DNA of 64,000 nucleotides, taken from the NCBI RefSeq assembly GCF_000143685.1, contig NC_014328.1, forward strand, positions 682,001 through 746,000, in the 5' to 3' direction. Source of the DNA: Clostridium ljungdahlii DSM 13528. Lineage in GTDB: Bacteria > Bacillota > Clostridia > Clostridiales > Clostridiaceae. Made by a program: the position numbers and the translations under genes. Under the pieces are notes generated by a model. That model saw nothing but the letters and a program-made list of their open reading frames with translations, was not told the origin of the DNA and did not search any database. Below, one piece after another: positions 22,923-32,625 of the stretch. The stretch's first letter is position 1, and every line of letters starts with the position of its first letter.

Positions 22923-23051
22923 AAAGTTTTAAGGGCTTATCTTCTACAAATAAGGATTACTGCTTATTGAATAAGATATAAAGTTTAAGGTAACTTTGGG
23001 ACAATATGCAGTGGAGCATTTAAAAAAATGGCAGAAGAGGAGGGATAACCT

Positions 23052-24188
23052 ATGAAGGAAAGTTTAGTCAGCTTAAATAGATGGAGATTGATACTTGGAA
23101 AATATGCAGATGGTAAAATTCCATTTGAAGATAGCAATTCAGGTATCAACTATATGGAAATGGATGACTTACTGGATTTTTTATATTCAAGAGAATACAG
23201 CGAAAAAGATGGAGTTAAGAGAGGTAAAAGCAGTGGGAGCACGTCACCATCAAATTTGACTGTACCTAAATGGATAACTAAAATAAGAGAACTTTTTCCA
23301 AAGGAGACTGTTGAAGTACTTGAAAAGCATGCAATTGAAAAATATAATCTCACAGAACTTTTAACGGATAAAGAAGTTTTGGAAAAATTAGAACCTAATA
23401 AAGAGCTTTTAAAAAATATACTACAGATGAAACACCTTATGAAAGGTGATGTACTTGATACTGCCAAGTCCATTGTAAAAAAGGTAGCAGAGGATATAAC
23501 AAAGAAACTTGAAAATGATGTTAAAAGATCAATTACGGGTAGGGTAAATAAAAATAAATCCACAACTTTAAAGTCTTCTAAAAATATAGATTTTAAAAGG
23601 ACTATAAAGAAAAATTTAAAAAACTATGATTGTGATAAAAAGAGACTCGTAGTGGACAAGATATATTTTAATGAGAATGTTAGAAAATTCAACCCATGGA
23701 ATATAATAATTGCAGTAGATGAGAGTGGGTCTATGCTAGATTCTGTGATTCATAGTGCAATTATGGCTGGTATATTTTCAAAACTTCCTATGCTTAAAAC
23801 AAATCTCATTATATTTGATACGGAAGTAGTTGATTTAAGTGGATATATTGATGATCCTGTTACAACACTTATGAGTGTACAGCTTGGTGGTGGAACTAAT
23901 ATAACTAAAGCTATGACTTATTGTGAAAAGTTAATTGAAAATCCTCATAGGACAATGGTTGTTCTAGTTACGGATTTATATGAGGGATATGGTTATGGAA
24001 ATATGTATGCAAAGGCAAAGTCCATTGTTGAAAGTGGAGCAAAGCTCATTATTTTAACAGCTCTTGATGTAGAGGCATCGCCTTCATATGATAAAAATGC
24101 TGCTTTAAAAATGGCTTCACTTGGAGCAGAAGTTGCAGCTATGACACCGGGGGGGTTATCAGATTGGATAGCAAAGATAATTTCTTAA
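23052..24188 (+). CDS. VWA-domain protein (YehP-like, CoxE-type)
   Basis: 378-aa protein with a C-terminal von Willebrand A domain. The MIDAS metal site is complete: DESGS at residues 223-227, the Thr of LGGGTNIT and the Asp of LVTDLYEG. The N-terminal 200 residues are helical and charged, with no membrane segment, so it is cytosolic. The gene starts at ATG 23052 after GAGGAGGG, and its 3' end overlaps the SWIM gene by 25 bases. MoxR ATPases typically work with VWA partners, and both are in this cluster. The length matches my recollection of E. coli YehP. Confidence 0.88.
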   Translation: MKESLVSLNRWRLILGKYADGKIPFEDSNSGINYMEMDDLLDFLYSREYSEKDGVKRGKSSGSTSPSNLTVPKWITKIRELFPKETVEVLEKHAIEKYNLTELLTDKEVLEKLEPNKELLKNILQMKHLMKGDVLDTAKSIVKKVAEDITKKLENDVKRSITGRVNKNKSTTLKSSKNIDFKRTIKKNLKNYDCDKKRLVVDKIYFNENVRKFNPWNIIIAVDESGSMLDSVIHSAIMAGIFSKLPMLKTNLIIFDTEVVDLSGYIDDPVTTLMSVQLGGGTNITKAMTYCEKLIENPHRTMVVLVTDLYEGYGYGNMYAKAKSIVESGAKLIILTALDVEASPSYDKNAALKMASLGAEVAAMTPGGLSDWIAKIIS

Positions 24189-25840
24189 AAGAACTTGGAA
24201 AATTTATTTACAGCATGGATGCAGATTATCTTGCTGGAATCAGCAATAAAGGTATTACAAAGAGAGCAGATAAGGATTTGTCCAAAGTTTCAAATATAGA
24301 ATATGAAGTAAAGAATAATAGCATTGAATTTAAATTTGATGATATAACCTGCAGTATAAATGAAAATATAAAAGGTTATAAATGCAGTTGTCCGTCAAGG
24401 AGCATATGTAAGCATGTCATAATGTGTTATTTGTATTTGATGAAAAATAAGGAAAAGTTATTTGATATACAGGGTTGTGGAAGTCAATCTGAAGAAGAGG
24501 AAAAGTTTTTAGCTTTAAAAGAAATTTCCATAGATACAATAAAGAAAAAGACAGGAGATAAAAATCTGAATGACATAATTAAAAGAATAGAATTTGGAGT
24601 GAATTTTGAAATAAAAGAAGGTTCTATTATAGAAGTCAATTTTATAGACGAAAATACTTTGGTGAAGTTCTTGGGTAACATTGAAAATTCAACATGCACT
24701 TGCAAATCCAAGGAATTATGTGTACATAAAGCTGAAGCGTTGATTTTATACAAATTGAAAAAAGGCTATTTGAATTTAAAAGAGCTTAAAGTTTTTGCAA
24801 AAACATCAGAAGGTTTTGATGAACAAAAATTAAAAGAGGCTTCATTTAAGATAAAATTTGCAGTTGAAGATATGCTTATAGCTGGTCTTTCTAGAATGCC
24901 AGTTACTATCATGGATAGTTTGAATAATTTAGCTGTTATATGTCATAATTATGAACTCCCTAATTTTGAAAAAAGTGTAAGAGATATTAGAGAGGAAATT
25001 TCTCTCTATTTTAATAAAAATGCTTCCTTTGTTAAAGAAAATCTAGTAAATAAAATAACATCTCTTTATACAAGGGCAATTTCACTTGAAAATGTAAAAG
25101 ACTTAGATAAATTGAGTTTGCTTGTTGGTGAATTTAAAAGTTCATATTACGAGATTCCACCTGTAGAATTTCATGGTTTTGCAGCTGAAAAGTGGAAAAG
25201 CAATTCTGGTTATGAAGGAATTACATATTATTTTTTAGAAAGTAAAAATGGACAAATTTATACATATACAAATGCATTACCTACATATTATGATGATGTT
25301 AATTATAGGAAATCTTTTAATGAACCTGCTCCATGGAACTTAAATTGTAGTATTTGTGAATTAAGTAATATAAGTTTCAAATTAATTCACGGCAAAATTA
25401 ATTCACAAAATAGGATATCTTCAAGCAGTGAATCAAATGGGACAATAATAGGTAAAAGTAATATTTTTAAATTAAATACTGAAAAGTATGATTATGATAA
25501 CTGGAATGAAATTTTAGACAGGATATTTTTAGACAAGAGGGAAAAAGATCAAGAGTATAATTTAATATTTTTACAAATAGATAAATTTGGAGAAGTGGAT
25601 TTTAATGATGTAACTCAAGAATTTTCTGTACCAATTTATGATAAGTTTAATAACTGCAGTAAAATTATTATTAAATTCTCCTTGGATACAAAATATATGA
25701 TAAGAAGAATTGAAAGAGTTATAAAATATAACAGATCACATTATATTTTTGGAAGAATTTATATAGATGGTGAGGAGCTCGTATTTTATCCTATAACTTA
25801 TTATGATGATACTGGACAAGTAGAAAATTTAACACTATAA
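24164..25840 (+). CDS. SWIM zinc-finger protein with two SWIM motifs (YehQ-like)
   Basis: 558-aa protein with two CxC...CxH SWIM motifs: YKCSCPSRSICKH (Cys74, Cys76, Cys82, His84) and STCTCKSKELCVH (Cys178, Cys180, Cys186, His188). SWIM domains bind zinc and mediate DNA or protein contacts. The rest is unrecognised. Translation probably starts at TTG 24164, eight bases after a G7 run, within the end of the VWA gene, so the two are likely coupled. The next gene follows by 22 bases. Confidence 0.82.
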   Translation: MDSKDNFLKELGKFIYSMDADYLAGISNKGITKRADKDLSKVSNIEYEVKNNSIEFKFDDITCSINENIKGYKCSCPSRSICKHVIMCYLYLMKNKEKLFDIQGCGSQSEEEEKFLALKEISIDTIKKKTGDKNLNDIIKRIEFGVNFEIKEGSIIEVNFIDENTLVKFLGNIENSTCTCKSKELCVHKAEALILYKLKKGYLNLKELKVFAKTSEGFDEQKLKEASFKIKFAVEDMLIAGLSRMPVTIMDSLNNLAVICHNYELPNFEKSVRDIREEISLYFNKNASFVKENLVNKITSLYTRAISLENVKDLDKLSLLVGEFKSSYYEIPPVEFHGFAAEKWKSNSGYEGITYYFLESKNGQIYTYTNALPTYYDDVNYRKSFNEPAPWNLNCSICELSNISFKLIHGKINSQNRISSSSESNGTIIGKSNIFKLNTEKYDYDNWNEILDRIFLDKREKDQEYNLIFLQIDKFGEVDFNDVTQEFSVPIYDKFNNCSKIIIKFSLDTKYMIRRIERVIKYNRSHYIFGRIYIDGEELVFYPITYYDDTGQVENLTL

Positions 25841-25862
25841 ATGGTAAATTGGTGGTGAGTAT

Positions 25863-26183
25863 ATGAACGAATGTAAACAGATACTTAATGTAATAGATGA
25901 AGTCCAAAAAAGCATTCAAGAATTATTTTTTAGTGGATTTAATACACCTAGTGATTTTGTAATAGATGAATTTTTGAGGCTTGGACTTGTTTTAGAAAGT
26001 TGTGGAATGAGTTATGGTTCTCAAAAATTAAATAGTATACATGATAAGTTGAAATCAAAAAGACATTCATTTGATTTCAACTATAGTGAATGTGTTAAAG
26101 AATATTGTGAACTAAATGAGTACTGTATAATTTGTAAAAAGAGATTGAATATATTAAATTTGAAGACAAAAATAAGCAGCTAG
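25863..26183 (+). CDS. Small conserved-context protein of unknown function
   Basis: 106 aa, ATG 25863 preceded by GGTGGTGAG. Seven Cys residues, including CIICKK near the C-terminus, and amphipathic helices are visible, with no signal peptide or membrane segment. I do not recognise the family. It is tightly packed between the SWIM and DUF4132 genes, and its stop overlaps the ribosome binding site of the latter, so it is probably expressed with them. Confidence 0.7.
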   Translation: MNECKQILNVIDEVQKSIQELFFSGFNTPSDFVIDEFLRLGLVLESCGMSYGSQKLNSIHDKLKSKRHSFDFNYSECVKEYCELNEYCIICKKRLNILNLKTKISS

Positions 26184-26194
26184 GAGTGGATAGT

Positions 26195-29100
26195 GTGAAT
26201 ATAAAGGAACATTTACTTAATAAAATTGAGGATGTACTTGAGGAACTAAATGTATCACAGGATGCATTGGGGTCTCTAGAAGATTATTTAGAAGATGAAG
26301 TTCAAGAAGATGAATTTTTAAATATGCTTCCTGAGGTTGATTTTAACTCGATTTCAAAGGATATATTGAGTAAGGCTGCAAAAGCATATACTTCTATAAG
26401 AAGATACAAGTCAAATGAATATATAAGAAAATACATAAATATCTTGTTTAAAATGGGAAAAGCAAGCGTGACCTATGTAATACTTAAATCTAGTTACTGG
26501 ATTTCTGAATATACGGTTAATGAACTTATAAAAGCTGGAGTTGAAAAATATATAGTTCTTATAGTTTATGTAAACCGTTTGGCATATGACTATAGCAGAT
26601 TAGACAATAAAAATTTTAAAACAATATATGATATGTGCAGGGAAAGTCCGGAGGATGTAATAAAGGCTTGTGAGTACTTGGATGTAAATCAAAAGATGGT
26701 AGTCTGTTCAATATATTGTAAATATAAAGGTATAGAAAAAAATGACAAGTATTATGAATTTTTAAAGGACATAGAAGATGATTTTACAAATTCTATAGAC
26801 AACCTTTATGATAATAAAATGCCTGATGATTTGGTAAAAAAAATTCAAATGTTCATTGAAAAAAATGACTACGCACTTCTTGAAAATATTATTGATGAAG
26901 TTAAAGGATATAAATATAGTGATTACCTATTTAAATTTTTAGTTGGATTTTCAGCATTAAATGCAGATAAATCTGCAACTTTAAAGAAGATGTTTCAGTT
27001 TTTTGTAAGAGTAAATTTTAGAGATGCTTTAAATTCAGCATATAGTATTTTACCTGTTACAAGTTGTTATTCTGACACTGTAAATAATATGGATATGTTA
27101 TTTGAAATACCTTCAAAATACCATGTTGCCTGGTATGCAGAAAAGTTTGCAGGTAATGAAACGGCATCAGAAATACTCAAGAAAAAATTAAAAGAGAACA
27201 AGAAGTCCTTTGAAGAAGCAATAAGCTTATCAGAAGGCGCCAGTAAAAATTATTTAATGTCATTTATGCTTGATGGTGATGAAAAATCAAATTATATAAA
27301 AACTCTTGAGGAAAATTGTATAAATGTGTTTTCAAAAGTTCTTAGGGAAGATAAAGTAAATGAAGGGGATATAAGTGTAGTAGAATCATTTTTACGAGAT
27401 GATGTTTCCTTTGAAAATGTGAAAAACACACTATATTCAATAGAACCACAAAATACAAGTTATTGGAGAATGAATAATGAATTAATAGAAGTACTGAATA
27501 TTTTATGCAAAAATTTAGGCGGAGGTATTAATTTATATGAAAGAGTAGTTTCAGTAATGGCAGCAGTTGGTTATAAGAATTATATTGTAAAACTTTCATC
27601 AGATTATAAGAGAAACACTGGAACAGAGTACAGCAGTGAAAAGTTTCATAAAATATTTGATATACTTAGAAAGTACAGTGTACCTATCCTGGCAAAGATG
27701 AAACTTATAGATAATATTATAAATGATTATGATTATATGGGTAGGAAAGCAGCAGCACTTCATACTGTTTTAAAAGATATTGTGGTAAAAGATAAAGATG
27801 AAGTTGTTAAAAATATAGATAATATTTCAGCAGATGGAAGATGTGTATTTTTAGAGTATATATTTAAAGTGAAAAAGGAAGAAAATATAAAAGTAGTTTT
27901 AGATAAGTTTGGAGATGGCTCAAAAAAGGTTAAGGAAAAGATAGTAGAGTTGTTTACAAATAGTTCAAGCAATCTTAAATATATGGAAGGTGTGCTTGAT
28001 AAGCTTAAGGCCAAGAAACAGGGAGAAAGAGAAGTTGCTATAAGAATTTTATCAAAATGGTTAAATGAGGAAGGCATTGAAGAAGAAAGAAGTAAGCTCA
28101 TTAAAGAATGTTTAAATTATACTCTGGAGGCTGAAAAGAGTCAGAAAATAAGAGCCTTACTTATGGAGGTTTTGGGAATTGAACAAAAAGGCATGGACAA
28201 AGAAAAATTAAAAGGTGAGGAATTTATAAAAGATTTACTTAAAGGCAATAAAAAGAATTCACTTTCATGGCTTGAATTTGATTCATTACCTAAAGTTAAA
28301 TTAGAAGAGAGTAATAATTACTGTGAAGAGGACTATTTAAAGGCCGTTTTACTTTGCTATTCAGCATCAAATACTATAGGCAAGAGTGTCGATGGAGACA
28401 GGCTTGTTCAAAAGTTAAATAGAGATAGCTTGAAATTATTTGCAAATGAAGTTTTTGATAGGTGGTTTGAAAAAGGTGCAGAAGCTAAAAAGAGATGGGT
28501 GCCTGGATTTTCATCAATTTATGGCGGAGAAGAAATTGTAATGAAGCTGCAAAAGTGTATCAATGATTGGGCAAAGAATTCAAGAGGTGCCATAGCAAGT
28601 CAGGCAGTTAAGGCTCTAGCTTTAAATGGGGGTTCTTCTGCACTTTTAATAGTTGATGGTATCTCAAGAAAATTCAAGTTCAAGCAGGTTAAAAAAGCAG
28701 CAGCAGAAGCACTTGATTTTGCTGCAGAGCAAATGGGAGTAGATAGAGAAGAACTTTCTGATAAAGTTGTTCCGAACTTAGGATTTAATGCAAGTGGAGA
28801 GAGAATATTTGACTATGGAAGTAGAAAGTTTATTGTAAGACTTGCTGCGGATTTAAGTGTAGAAGTATATGATCAAAATGAAAAGAAACTTAAAAACTTG
28901 CCTTCACCAGGCAAAAAAGATGATGAATCAAAAGCAAAGGAAGCACGTAGTGAATTTAGAGCATTTAAAAAGCAATTGAAAAATACAATTTCAGTTCAAA
29001 CTACTAGAATGGATTTGGCACTCTCAAATGAAAGAAAGTGGACAAAAGAAGCATGGATAAAACTATTTGTTGAAAACCCTATTATGCATAAATTTTCAAT

Positions 29101-29764
29101 AGGACTTATATGGGGAATCTATGAAAATTCAAAATTAGTAGATACATTTAGATATATGGAAGATGGAACTTTTAATACTAAAGATGAAGATGAATTTGAA
29201 GTACCTGAAAAATCAAGCATAGGACTTGTGCATCCTCTTGAACTTTCTAGAGAGGATTTAAATCTTTGGAAGGAACAGCTTGAAGACTATGAAATTGTAC
29301 AGCCTATTAAACAATTGGATAGAGAAGTATTTACTATGACTGAAGAAGAAAAGAAAATGAAATATGTAGATAGATTTGGAGGGAAAATCGTAAATGGTCT
29401 ATCGCTTGTAGGTAAGATAATGAACTATGGCTGGTATAGAGGTTCTATTCAGGATGCAGGAGGATACTATGAATTTTACAAGGAAGATAACAGCTTGGGC
29501 ATAGGAGTTGAATTGAAGTTTGAAGGATTGTCTGTTGGCTATGAAAATGAAGATACGACAATTTATATATTGAGATTTTATAATGCAGGTACAGTAAAAA
29601 GAGGAAGTTACATATATGATGAGATAAAGGAACAGCATTTACTTTCCTTAAGCCAAGTTCCAGAAAAATATTTTAGTGAAATACTATATCAAGTTAGCAG
29701 TGCACTATCATCAAGCAGTACAGTAAATGAAAATTGGAGAAATGGTTCTGGAATTAAGTTTTAA
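26195..29764 (+). CDS. DUF4132 protein (YehI/MolR-like)
   Basis: About 1189-aa cytosolic protein. The first ~850 residues are helical and look like HEAT/ARM-type repeats. The C-terminal part carries DUF4132 hallmarks: an Arg-rich linker, ENPIMHKFSIGLIWGIYE, a TFRYMEDGTFN strand, IGLVHPLELS and YEIVQPIKQLDREV. Start GTG 26195 lies eight bases after AGGAG; GTG 26186 overlaps that site. E. coli YehI (MolR) is of similar size and belongs to the same domain family. Its naming as a molybdate regulator is old and not mechanistically supported. It is the last gene of the cluster and is followed by a terminator. Confidence 0.85.
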   Translation: MNIKEHLLNKIEDVLEELNVSQDALGSLEDYLEDEVQEDEFLNMLPEVDFNSISKDILSKAAKAYTSIRRYKSNEYIRKYINILFKMGKASVTYVILKSSYWISEYTVNELIKAGVEKYIVLIVYVNRLAYDYSRLDNKNFKTIYDMCRESPEDVIKACEYLDVNQKMVVCSIYCKYKGIEKNDKYYEFLKDIEDDFTNSIDNLYDNKMPDDLVKKIQMFIEKNDYALLENIIDEVKGYKYSDYLFKFLVGFSALNADKSATLKKMFQFFVRVNFRDALNSAYSILPVTSCYSDTVNNMDMLFEIPSKYHVAWYAEKFAGNETASEILKKKLKENKKSFEEAISLSEGASKNYLMSFMLDGDEKSNYIKTLEENCINVFSKVLREDKVNEGDISVVESFLRDDVSFENVKNTLYSIEPQNTSYWRMNNELIEVLNILCKNLGGGINLYERVVSVMAAVGYKNYIVKLSSDYKRNTGTEYSSEKFHKIFDILRKYSVPILAKMKLIDNIINDYDYMGRKAAALHTVLKDIVVKDKDEVVKNIDNISADGRCVFLEYIFKVKKEENIKVVLDKFGDGSKKVKEKIVELFTNSSSNLKYMEGVLDKLKAKKQGEREVAIRILSKWLNEEGIEEERSKLIKECLNYTLEAEKSQKIRALLMEVLGIEQKGMDKEKLKGEEFIKDLLKGNKKNSLSWLEFDSLPKVKLEESNNYCEEDYLKAVLLCYSASNTIGKSVDGDRLVQKLNRDSLKLFANEVFDRWFEKGAEAKKRWVPGFSSIYGGEEIVMKLQKCINDWAKNSRGAIASQAVKALALNGGSSALLIVDGISRKFKFKQVKKAAAEALDFAAEQMGVDREELSDKVVPNLGFNASGERIFDYGSRKFIVRLAADLSVEVYDQNEKKLKNLPSPGKKDDESKAKEARSEFRAFKKQLKNTISVQTTRMDLALSNERKWTKEAWIKLFVENPIMHKFSIGLIWGIYENSKLVDTFRYMEDGTFNTKDEDEFEVPEKSSIGLVHPLELSREDLNLWKEQLEDYEIVQPIKQLDREVFTMTEEEKKMKYVDRFGGKIVNGLSLVGKIMNYGWYRGSIQDAGGYYEFYKEDNSLGIGVELKFEGLSVGYENEDTTIYILRFYNAGTVKRGSYIYDEIKEQHLLSLSQVPEKYFSEILYQVSSALSSSSTVNENWRNGSGIKF

Positions 29765-29790
29765 AAATGTTGTTAAACAATGGACATAGA

Positions 29791-29843
29791 AAGGGAAAAT
29801 GGGTATAGATTTGTGTAAAAACTAAATCTATACCCATTCCCTT
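29791..29843. terminator. Bidirectional terminator between convergent operons
   Basis: ATGGGTATAGATTT pairs perfectly with AAATCTATACCCAT around an 11-nt loop, extended by AAGGGAA / TTCCCTT with a one-base bulge. It lies between the DUF4132 gene and the minus-strand S41 gene. Confidence 0.8.
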
Positions 29844-31092
29844 AAAATTTTAAGATGTAATTTAAAACAGGATCAGTTTTATTCATGTAATCTTTTATAG
29901 ACAATTCAATTATCTTATCAGGTGCAAAAGTGCTGCTGTTGTTATTGGAACTTTTATTAAACTGTGTGGAATAACTTATTTCCATCTTTGAATTTGGAAG
30001 TTCAAATTCCTTTACAGCACCATAGTGATTTGGTTTACCACTAGTAGTTTCCCCTACAAAAGTTGCGTTAGTATCCTTTTTTAATAGGCTAGTATCAACT
30101 ATTGCGGATGAAAAGGTATTCCTTCCAACTATCACAAATAGGTGATTTTTATTATTTAACTTTTTATTTTTAAGCCAGTCTATAATTGGTTTTATATATT
30201 TATCACTTCCACCGGAATTATCTCTCATATCAATTACAAATTTATCTACAGTATGTGTATTCATAAAGCTTAACATTTGAGCTATAAAATCTTCTATGGA
30301 TTTACCTGAGTCCTCGTCACTTTGGCACTTATTATATTTAAAATAAACTGTCTTCTCATCACTTAAATATTTATACCAGTAATTTAAATTTTTCTTTTGC
30401 ATATAAAGTGGATATGAACTATTGTATGTTTCATTTACGATAAACTTTTCACTAATTTTGTGTTTATCCATAGAACTTACATTTAAATTAAAAATTTTTC
30501 CATTACTGTCTTGAAAAGTAAAGACTGCTTTATTTGTATCAGATACAACTTTTATGCCATGGACAATTTCAGGATTTGACAAATACTTGGGCACACTCTT
30601 TTTAACCATTCCTTCGTTGTCATTTACTATTAAAGGTAAAATCGCTTCTTGGATATTTTTTATGTCTTTACCATTTATCTTTATGAGTTTGGCATAAAGA
30701 GCTTTTTTGTACTCACTTGTAGTATTTACAACATATACACCTTCTTTAAAATAGTAAAATTCCATTGGATATGCATTTAAGGTTTCCTTATATGCAGATG
30801 TATGTGAATCTCCTATGGATGCAGTTATTTTATAGATACCAGCAGCTATTTCATCGTCATTTAAATTATCTACTGAATTTTTTAGTGTATTTATTTCATC
30901 ATTAAACTTTTCTTCATTTATTTTAAAAAATAAATTTACATGTTTTTTAGGAAGAGCTTTTTGCATATAACTTAAGTCTTTTTTCCACTTTGTATTTCTA
31001 TCTCCACCTAGATACTCAGATTCACATCCTGCAGCAGCTATAGCAAAAGAAAATAGTATAAAACCAAAAACTAATTTTACAAATTTATTCAT
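29842..31092 (-). CDS. S41-family peptidase-like lipoprotein
   Basis: 416-aa exported lipoprotein; the signal peptide ends in AAAGC. The C-terminal half has the tail-specific protease (S41) core: FVIDMRDNSGGS, VGRNTFSSAIV with the candidate nucleophilic Ser, and GETTSGKPNHYG. The N-terminal region covers a helical segment with SIGDSHTS, as in the CtpA-like C-terminal-processing families that lack PDZ. It lies 12 bases after the second permease on the same strand, so it is the last gene of the ABC exporter operon. A role in processing or degrading the transporter's peptide substrate outside the cell is inference. Confidence 0.85.
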   Translation of the reverse strand: MNKFVKLVFGFILFSFAIAAAGCESEYLGGDRNTKWKKDLSYMQKALPKKHVNLFFKINEEKFNDEINTLKNSVDNLNDDEIAAGIYKITASIGDSHTSAYKETLNAYPMEFYYFKEGVYVVNTTSEYKKALYAKLIKINGKDIKNIQEAILPLIVNDNEGMVKKSVPKYLSNPEIVHGIKVVSDTNKAVFTFQDSNGKIFNLNVSSMDKHKISEKFIVNETYNSSYPLYMQKKNLNYWYKYLSDEKTVYFKYNKCQSDEDSGKSIEDFIAQMLSFMNTHTVDKFVIDMRDNSGGSDKYIKPIIDWLKNKKLNNKNHLFVIVGRNTFSSAIVDTSLLKKDTNATFVGETTSGKPNHYGAVKEFELPNSKMEISYSTQFNKSSNNNSSTFAPDKIIELSIKDYMNKTDPVLNYILKF

Positions 31093-31104
31093 CGTTAACT
31101 CCTT

Positions 31105-31854
31105 TTAATTTATATCCTTTTTGTTAAATTCGTATATAGAAATACTTATAAAAAATATAAAACACAAAACACTTGAAATTATAATATAATTCAAATCAAC
31201 ACGATAATCCAAATCAACATGTGCATTTGAATAAAAATAATCTACTGAAAGCCATGGTGATAGTAGCGGAATATATTTTGCACAATATGAAAAAGACTGA
31301 GTTCTAAGTAGACATGACAAAATAAACCCTAATATACCATAAGTCATTGGCATTATAATATTCCTGCTCAAGTTTGCAATTAATACAGGAATTGGAACTA
31401 ATAAAAATTGAAATAACATAGATAATATATTTGCTTTTAAATCCTTTGTTATAACATTTATCTCGGGTAAATTTCCATTTAAAAAGTAATAGCTTAATGG
31501 TATTGATATGATTTCGATAACATATGTTAAAAAAATCAATATATATATTACAACCAATTTTGACATGAAAATTTTTGATTTGCTTGCTGGATAAGCGTAT
31601 AATACATTAGCTGTCTTATCTGTAAATTCCCTTGAAAATACATATGCCGATATTATTGAAAATAAAACTATAAACAACATTATAAAATTTGTCTGTTCTA
31701 TATTGTAAGCATATTTTTCAAAAGACATGTTAACTTCAGTTATATGTCTTGCAGCAAACATAAGTATTGTCATAATTGTTCCGCCAATCAAAACAAGAGG
31801 TGCAATGCAAGTCTTTTTCAATTTAAAAAATTCTGAGCATATCATATTTAACAT
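31105..31854 (-). CDS. ABC-2 type permease (second subunit)
   Basis: 249 aa with about six hydrophobic segments. It begins MICSEFFKLKKT, the cytosolic helix typical of lantibiotic-immunity and bacitracin-type permeases, and carries a SAYVFSREFTDKTANVLYAYP loop that also occurs in its neighbour. The two permeases share this loop and most of their length, so they are paralogues from a duplication. It is the third gene of ATPase-permease-permease-S41. Confidence 0.88.
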   Translation of the reverse strand: MLNMICSEFFKLKKTCIAPLVLIGGTIMTILMFAARHITEVNMSFEKYAYNIEQTNFIMLFIVLFSIISAYVFSREFTDKTANVLYAYPASKSKIFMSKLVVIYILIFLTYVIEIISIPLSYYFLNGNLPEINVITKDLKANILSMLFQFLLVPIPVLIANLSRNIIMPMTYGILGFILSCLLRTQSFSYCAKYIPLLSPWLSVDYFYSNAHVDLDYRVDLNYIIISSVLCFIFFISISIYEFNKKDIN

Positions 31855-31875
31855 TTTAGAATTCCTCCATTAAAA

Positions 31876-32625
31876 TTAGTTTATATCTCCATTAATATAG
31901 TGATATAAACATAGAAATATAGATACACCAAAAGTTAAAACTGCACTTGAAATTACAAGTACATAATCAATTGGATCACCTTTATAAAAGTAGTATATGG
32001 GTAATGCGGGAAGCATGAGTGGGTCCACCTGCATATATATGCCCATAAGCATCATAAATGCAGAAGATACAGCTCCAAGTATGCCATATATTACAGGAAA
32101 GATAATGTTCTTTGTTAAGTTCCCAATTAATATTGGAATCGGTATTAGCAAAAACTGAAATAGCATGGAATATAAGTTGACTTCTATATCTTTAACAATA
32201 AGATAAGATGGAAGTAAATTTCCCCATGATATATAAAGTGTCAAATATGTGGATATAGATTGAATGAAATATGCAAATGCAATTATTATATACACTGTAA
32301 TTAATTTTCCAATGAAAATTTTTATTCTAGAAGATGGATAAATAAATAAAGTATTTGCAGTTTTATCTGTAAATTCTCTTGAGAAAACATAACTTGCTAT
32401 TAATGAGAAAAAAACTATATATAAAAACTGAAAACAAATCACTTCTATGTTTACCCTATAATTCATAAATAAAGTATTTCTTAGTGTTTCTGAACTACCT
32501 CTATAGTTGTTTGAAAGTGCTTGTATACATTCAAGTATTGGAACAAAAATAGCAGCAATTAAAGTTATAATTACTAGATATGACTTTTTAAGCTTTAAAA
32601 ATTCAGAGTATACTATATTAAACAT
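31876..32625 (-). CDS. ABC-2 type permease (first subunit)
   Basis: 249 aa, about six membrane segments, starts with IVYSEFLKLKKSY. It carries the same ASYVFSREFTDKTANTLFIYPSSR loop as the downstream permease. The start codon immediately follows the ATPase stop, indicating translational coupling. One ATPase with two different permeases is the LanFEG/BcrAB arrangement of self-protection exporters. No lantibiotic precursor or modification enzyme is visible nearby, so this is probably resistance rather than immunity. Confidence 0.88.
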   Translation of the reverse strand: MFNIVYSEFLKLKKSYLVIITLIAAIFVPILECIQALSNNYRGSSETLRNTLFMNYRVNIEVICFQFLYIVFFSLIASYVFSREFTDKTANTLFIYPSSRIKIFIGKLITVYIIIAFAYFIQSISTYLTLYISWGNLLPSYLIVKDIEVNLYSMLFQFLLIPIPILIGNLTKNIIFPVIYGILGAVSSAFMMLMGIYMQVDPLMLPALPIYYFYKGDPIDYVLVISSAVLTFGVSIFLCLYHYINGDIN

